NCBI RefSeq assembly: GCF_900163545.1 | Contig: NZ_FUHW01000016.1 | Location: 1 to 64,000, forward strand | Length of the DNA: 64,000 nt | Reading direction: 5' to 3' | From: Arthrobacter rhombi | GTDB lineage: Bacteria; Actinomycetota; Actinomycetes; Actinomycetales; Micrococcaceae | In this document: positions 63,305-64,000 of the stretch, piece by piece | How positions within the stretch are numbered: position 1 is the first letter of the stretch | Layout: each line of letters opens with the position of its first letter | Program-made: the position numbers and the translations under genes | The notes under the pieces: model-generated | What the model was told of the DNA's origin: nothing | Databases searched by the model: none | Seen by the model: only the letters and a program-made list of their open reading frames with translations

Positions 63305-63328
63305 ACCGGCCGGTTCCAGGACACAACA

Positions 63329-64000
63329 TCACGGCAGTCCCTGGCAGCCGAGTTCCTCGTCGAGGCTGACGTGGGGCAGCCTGCGCGCGAGCACCGGGCC
63401 GACAGCGAACGCAGCTCCCAGCAACACCAGGATCCCGATGGAAAACGGCCCGTAGCCGTCCTCACCTACCAGAGTCGGCAGGTTCACCAGGATGGCGGCC
63501 AGGAACAACAGCAGCCCTGCAAGTCCCAACGCCGGGGCGGTACGACGCCGGAATCGGCTTCCGCCGTGTTCCTCCCGGGCGAAGAAGACCAGGACGGCGA
63601 CGGACGTCGCTGTCAACAGCAGTACCACGCCGACCGAGGCGATGCCGCCGAGCCAGGTGTAGAACTGGGAAATCGGATCCAACCGCAGCAACACGGCGGC
63701 GGCCACAAGCACCGCCACGATGACCGCGGCCGCCGCCGAGGCGTTCGATGGCGCCTCGAAGCGCGGATGCGCGAGGCCCAGTCGCTGGCCCAGCACACCG
63801 CGCCGGCCCAGCTGGAACAAATAACGGGACGCAATGTTGTGAAACGCCAGCACGCAGGCAAAGAGACTGGTGACGAACAGCAGCTGCACCACATGTCCGC
63901 CTGCGGCCCCGAGGTAGGTCTGCGTCGTCGCGCTGAGGATGGTGCCCGGGTTCTGCGTGGCTTCGGCAACGGCGCGACTTTCCCCGTTGGCGCTGATCAG
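63329..64000 (-). CDS. APC-family amino acid permease, C-terminal part (runs off the window)
   Basis: 224 codons are open to the right edge without a start, so the 5' part lies beyond 64000. About five helices are seen (LLFVTSLFACVLAFHNIASRYLFQLG, then VIVAVLVAAAVLL and others). The helix-loop AFHNIASRYLFQLGRRGVLG is typical of actinobacterial APC permeases. It is convergent with the lysine/pipecolate operon and could supply a substrate to it. Confidence 0.85.
   Translation of the reverse strand: MISANGESRAVAEATQNPGTILSATTQTYLGAAGGHVVQLLFVTSLFACVLAFHNIASRYLFQLGRRGVLGQRLGLAHPRFEAPSNASAAAAVIVAVLVAAAVLLRLDPISQFYTWLGGIASVGVVLLLTATSVAVLVFFAREEHGGSRFRRRTAPALGLAGLLLFLAAILVNLPTLVGEDGYGPFSIGILVLLGAAFAVGPVLARRLPHVSLDEELGCQGLP

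Noticed and set aside
1..64000. tRNA, rRNA, riboswitch and CRISPR arrays
   Set aside because: None was recognised on reading both strands. Small or divergent RNAs cannot be excluded without a covariance-model search.

Overview
The window is GC-rich, densely packed with genes and has the look of an actinobacterial chromosome. The best guess is Micrococcaceae (Arthrobacter-like). The reasons are GTG and TTG starts with strong GGAGG sites, a DUF222/HNH endonuclease of the 13E12-repeat type, lipobox lipoproteins, a DtxR-type iron box, and monoderm-style ABC and two-component systems. The assignment comes from gene style only; no rRNA or tRNA was seen to anchor it. No CRISPR array, prophage or intact insertion sequence was seen.

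Layout. 0-9.5 kb holds two tiny coupled ORFs, cardiolipin synthase, an MFS exporter divergent from an XRE-cupin regulator, a disulfide-oxidoreductase-like flavoprotein, an alkylation-repair operon (ECF sigma, ogt, alkB) and an amidase. 9.6-15.4 kb is a peptide-type ABC importer carrying a nonsense codon in its fused ATPase and an apparent one-base frameshift at the start of its first permease. 15.7-24 kb holds a secreted S33 peptidase, a GNAT enzyme, a quinone-oxidoreductase-like MDR, a VOC protein, a FUSC-like membrane protein, a decayed TetR gene and an HNH/DUF222 protein. 24-29.7 kb is a same-strand run of amidohydrolase, MFS transporter (broken by a 23-bp tandem duplication), LolA/RseB-like protein and an ABC-2 exporter. 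29.8-32.6 kb is an ArsR regulator divergent from three redox genes. 32.6-37.3 kb is a HAD hydrolase and a ferric-iron ABC importer behind an iron box. 37.3-45.3 kb holds an OmpA-domain/lipoprotein pair, MerR, SulP, an amidohydrolase, a CPBP protease and a two-component system. 45.3-48.7 kb is an ars operon (acr3, arsC, flavoprotein) divergent from arsR. 49.1-52.8 kb is a D-2-hydroxyacid dehydrogenase with FAD and Fe-S domains, divergent from a GntR regulator.

The most coherent system is at 54.8-63.3 kb, an operon divergent from a LysR regulator. It encodes a DAO-type FAD oxidase, a DUF1338 (HglS-type) 2-oxoadipate dioxygenase/decarboxylase, an antiquitin-type aminoadipate-semialdehyde dehydrogenase, a Glu/Leu/Phe/Val-dehydrogenase-like enzyme, an AGCS carrier, an OCD/mu-crystallin protein and a VOC protein. 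With the FAD/Fe-S dehydrogenase about 2.8 kb upstream, this reads as a complete lysine/pipecolate route: pipecolate -> aminoadipate semialdehyde -> 2-aminoadipate -> 2-oxoadipate -> D-2-hydroxyglutarate -> 2-oxoglutarate. A deaminating dehydrogenase seems to replace the usual aminotransferase. An amino-acid permease runs off the right edge.

Four genes between 9.6 and 28.5 kb look broken, each by a different kind of lesion. This could be real decay, slippage at repeats, or in some cases sequence error. Two strong perfect hairpins sit at gene junctions inside operons (34922-34958 and 59030-59059) and may set differential expression.
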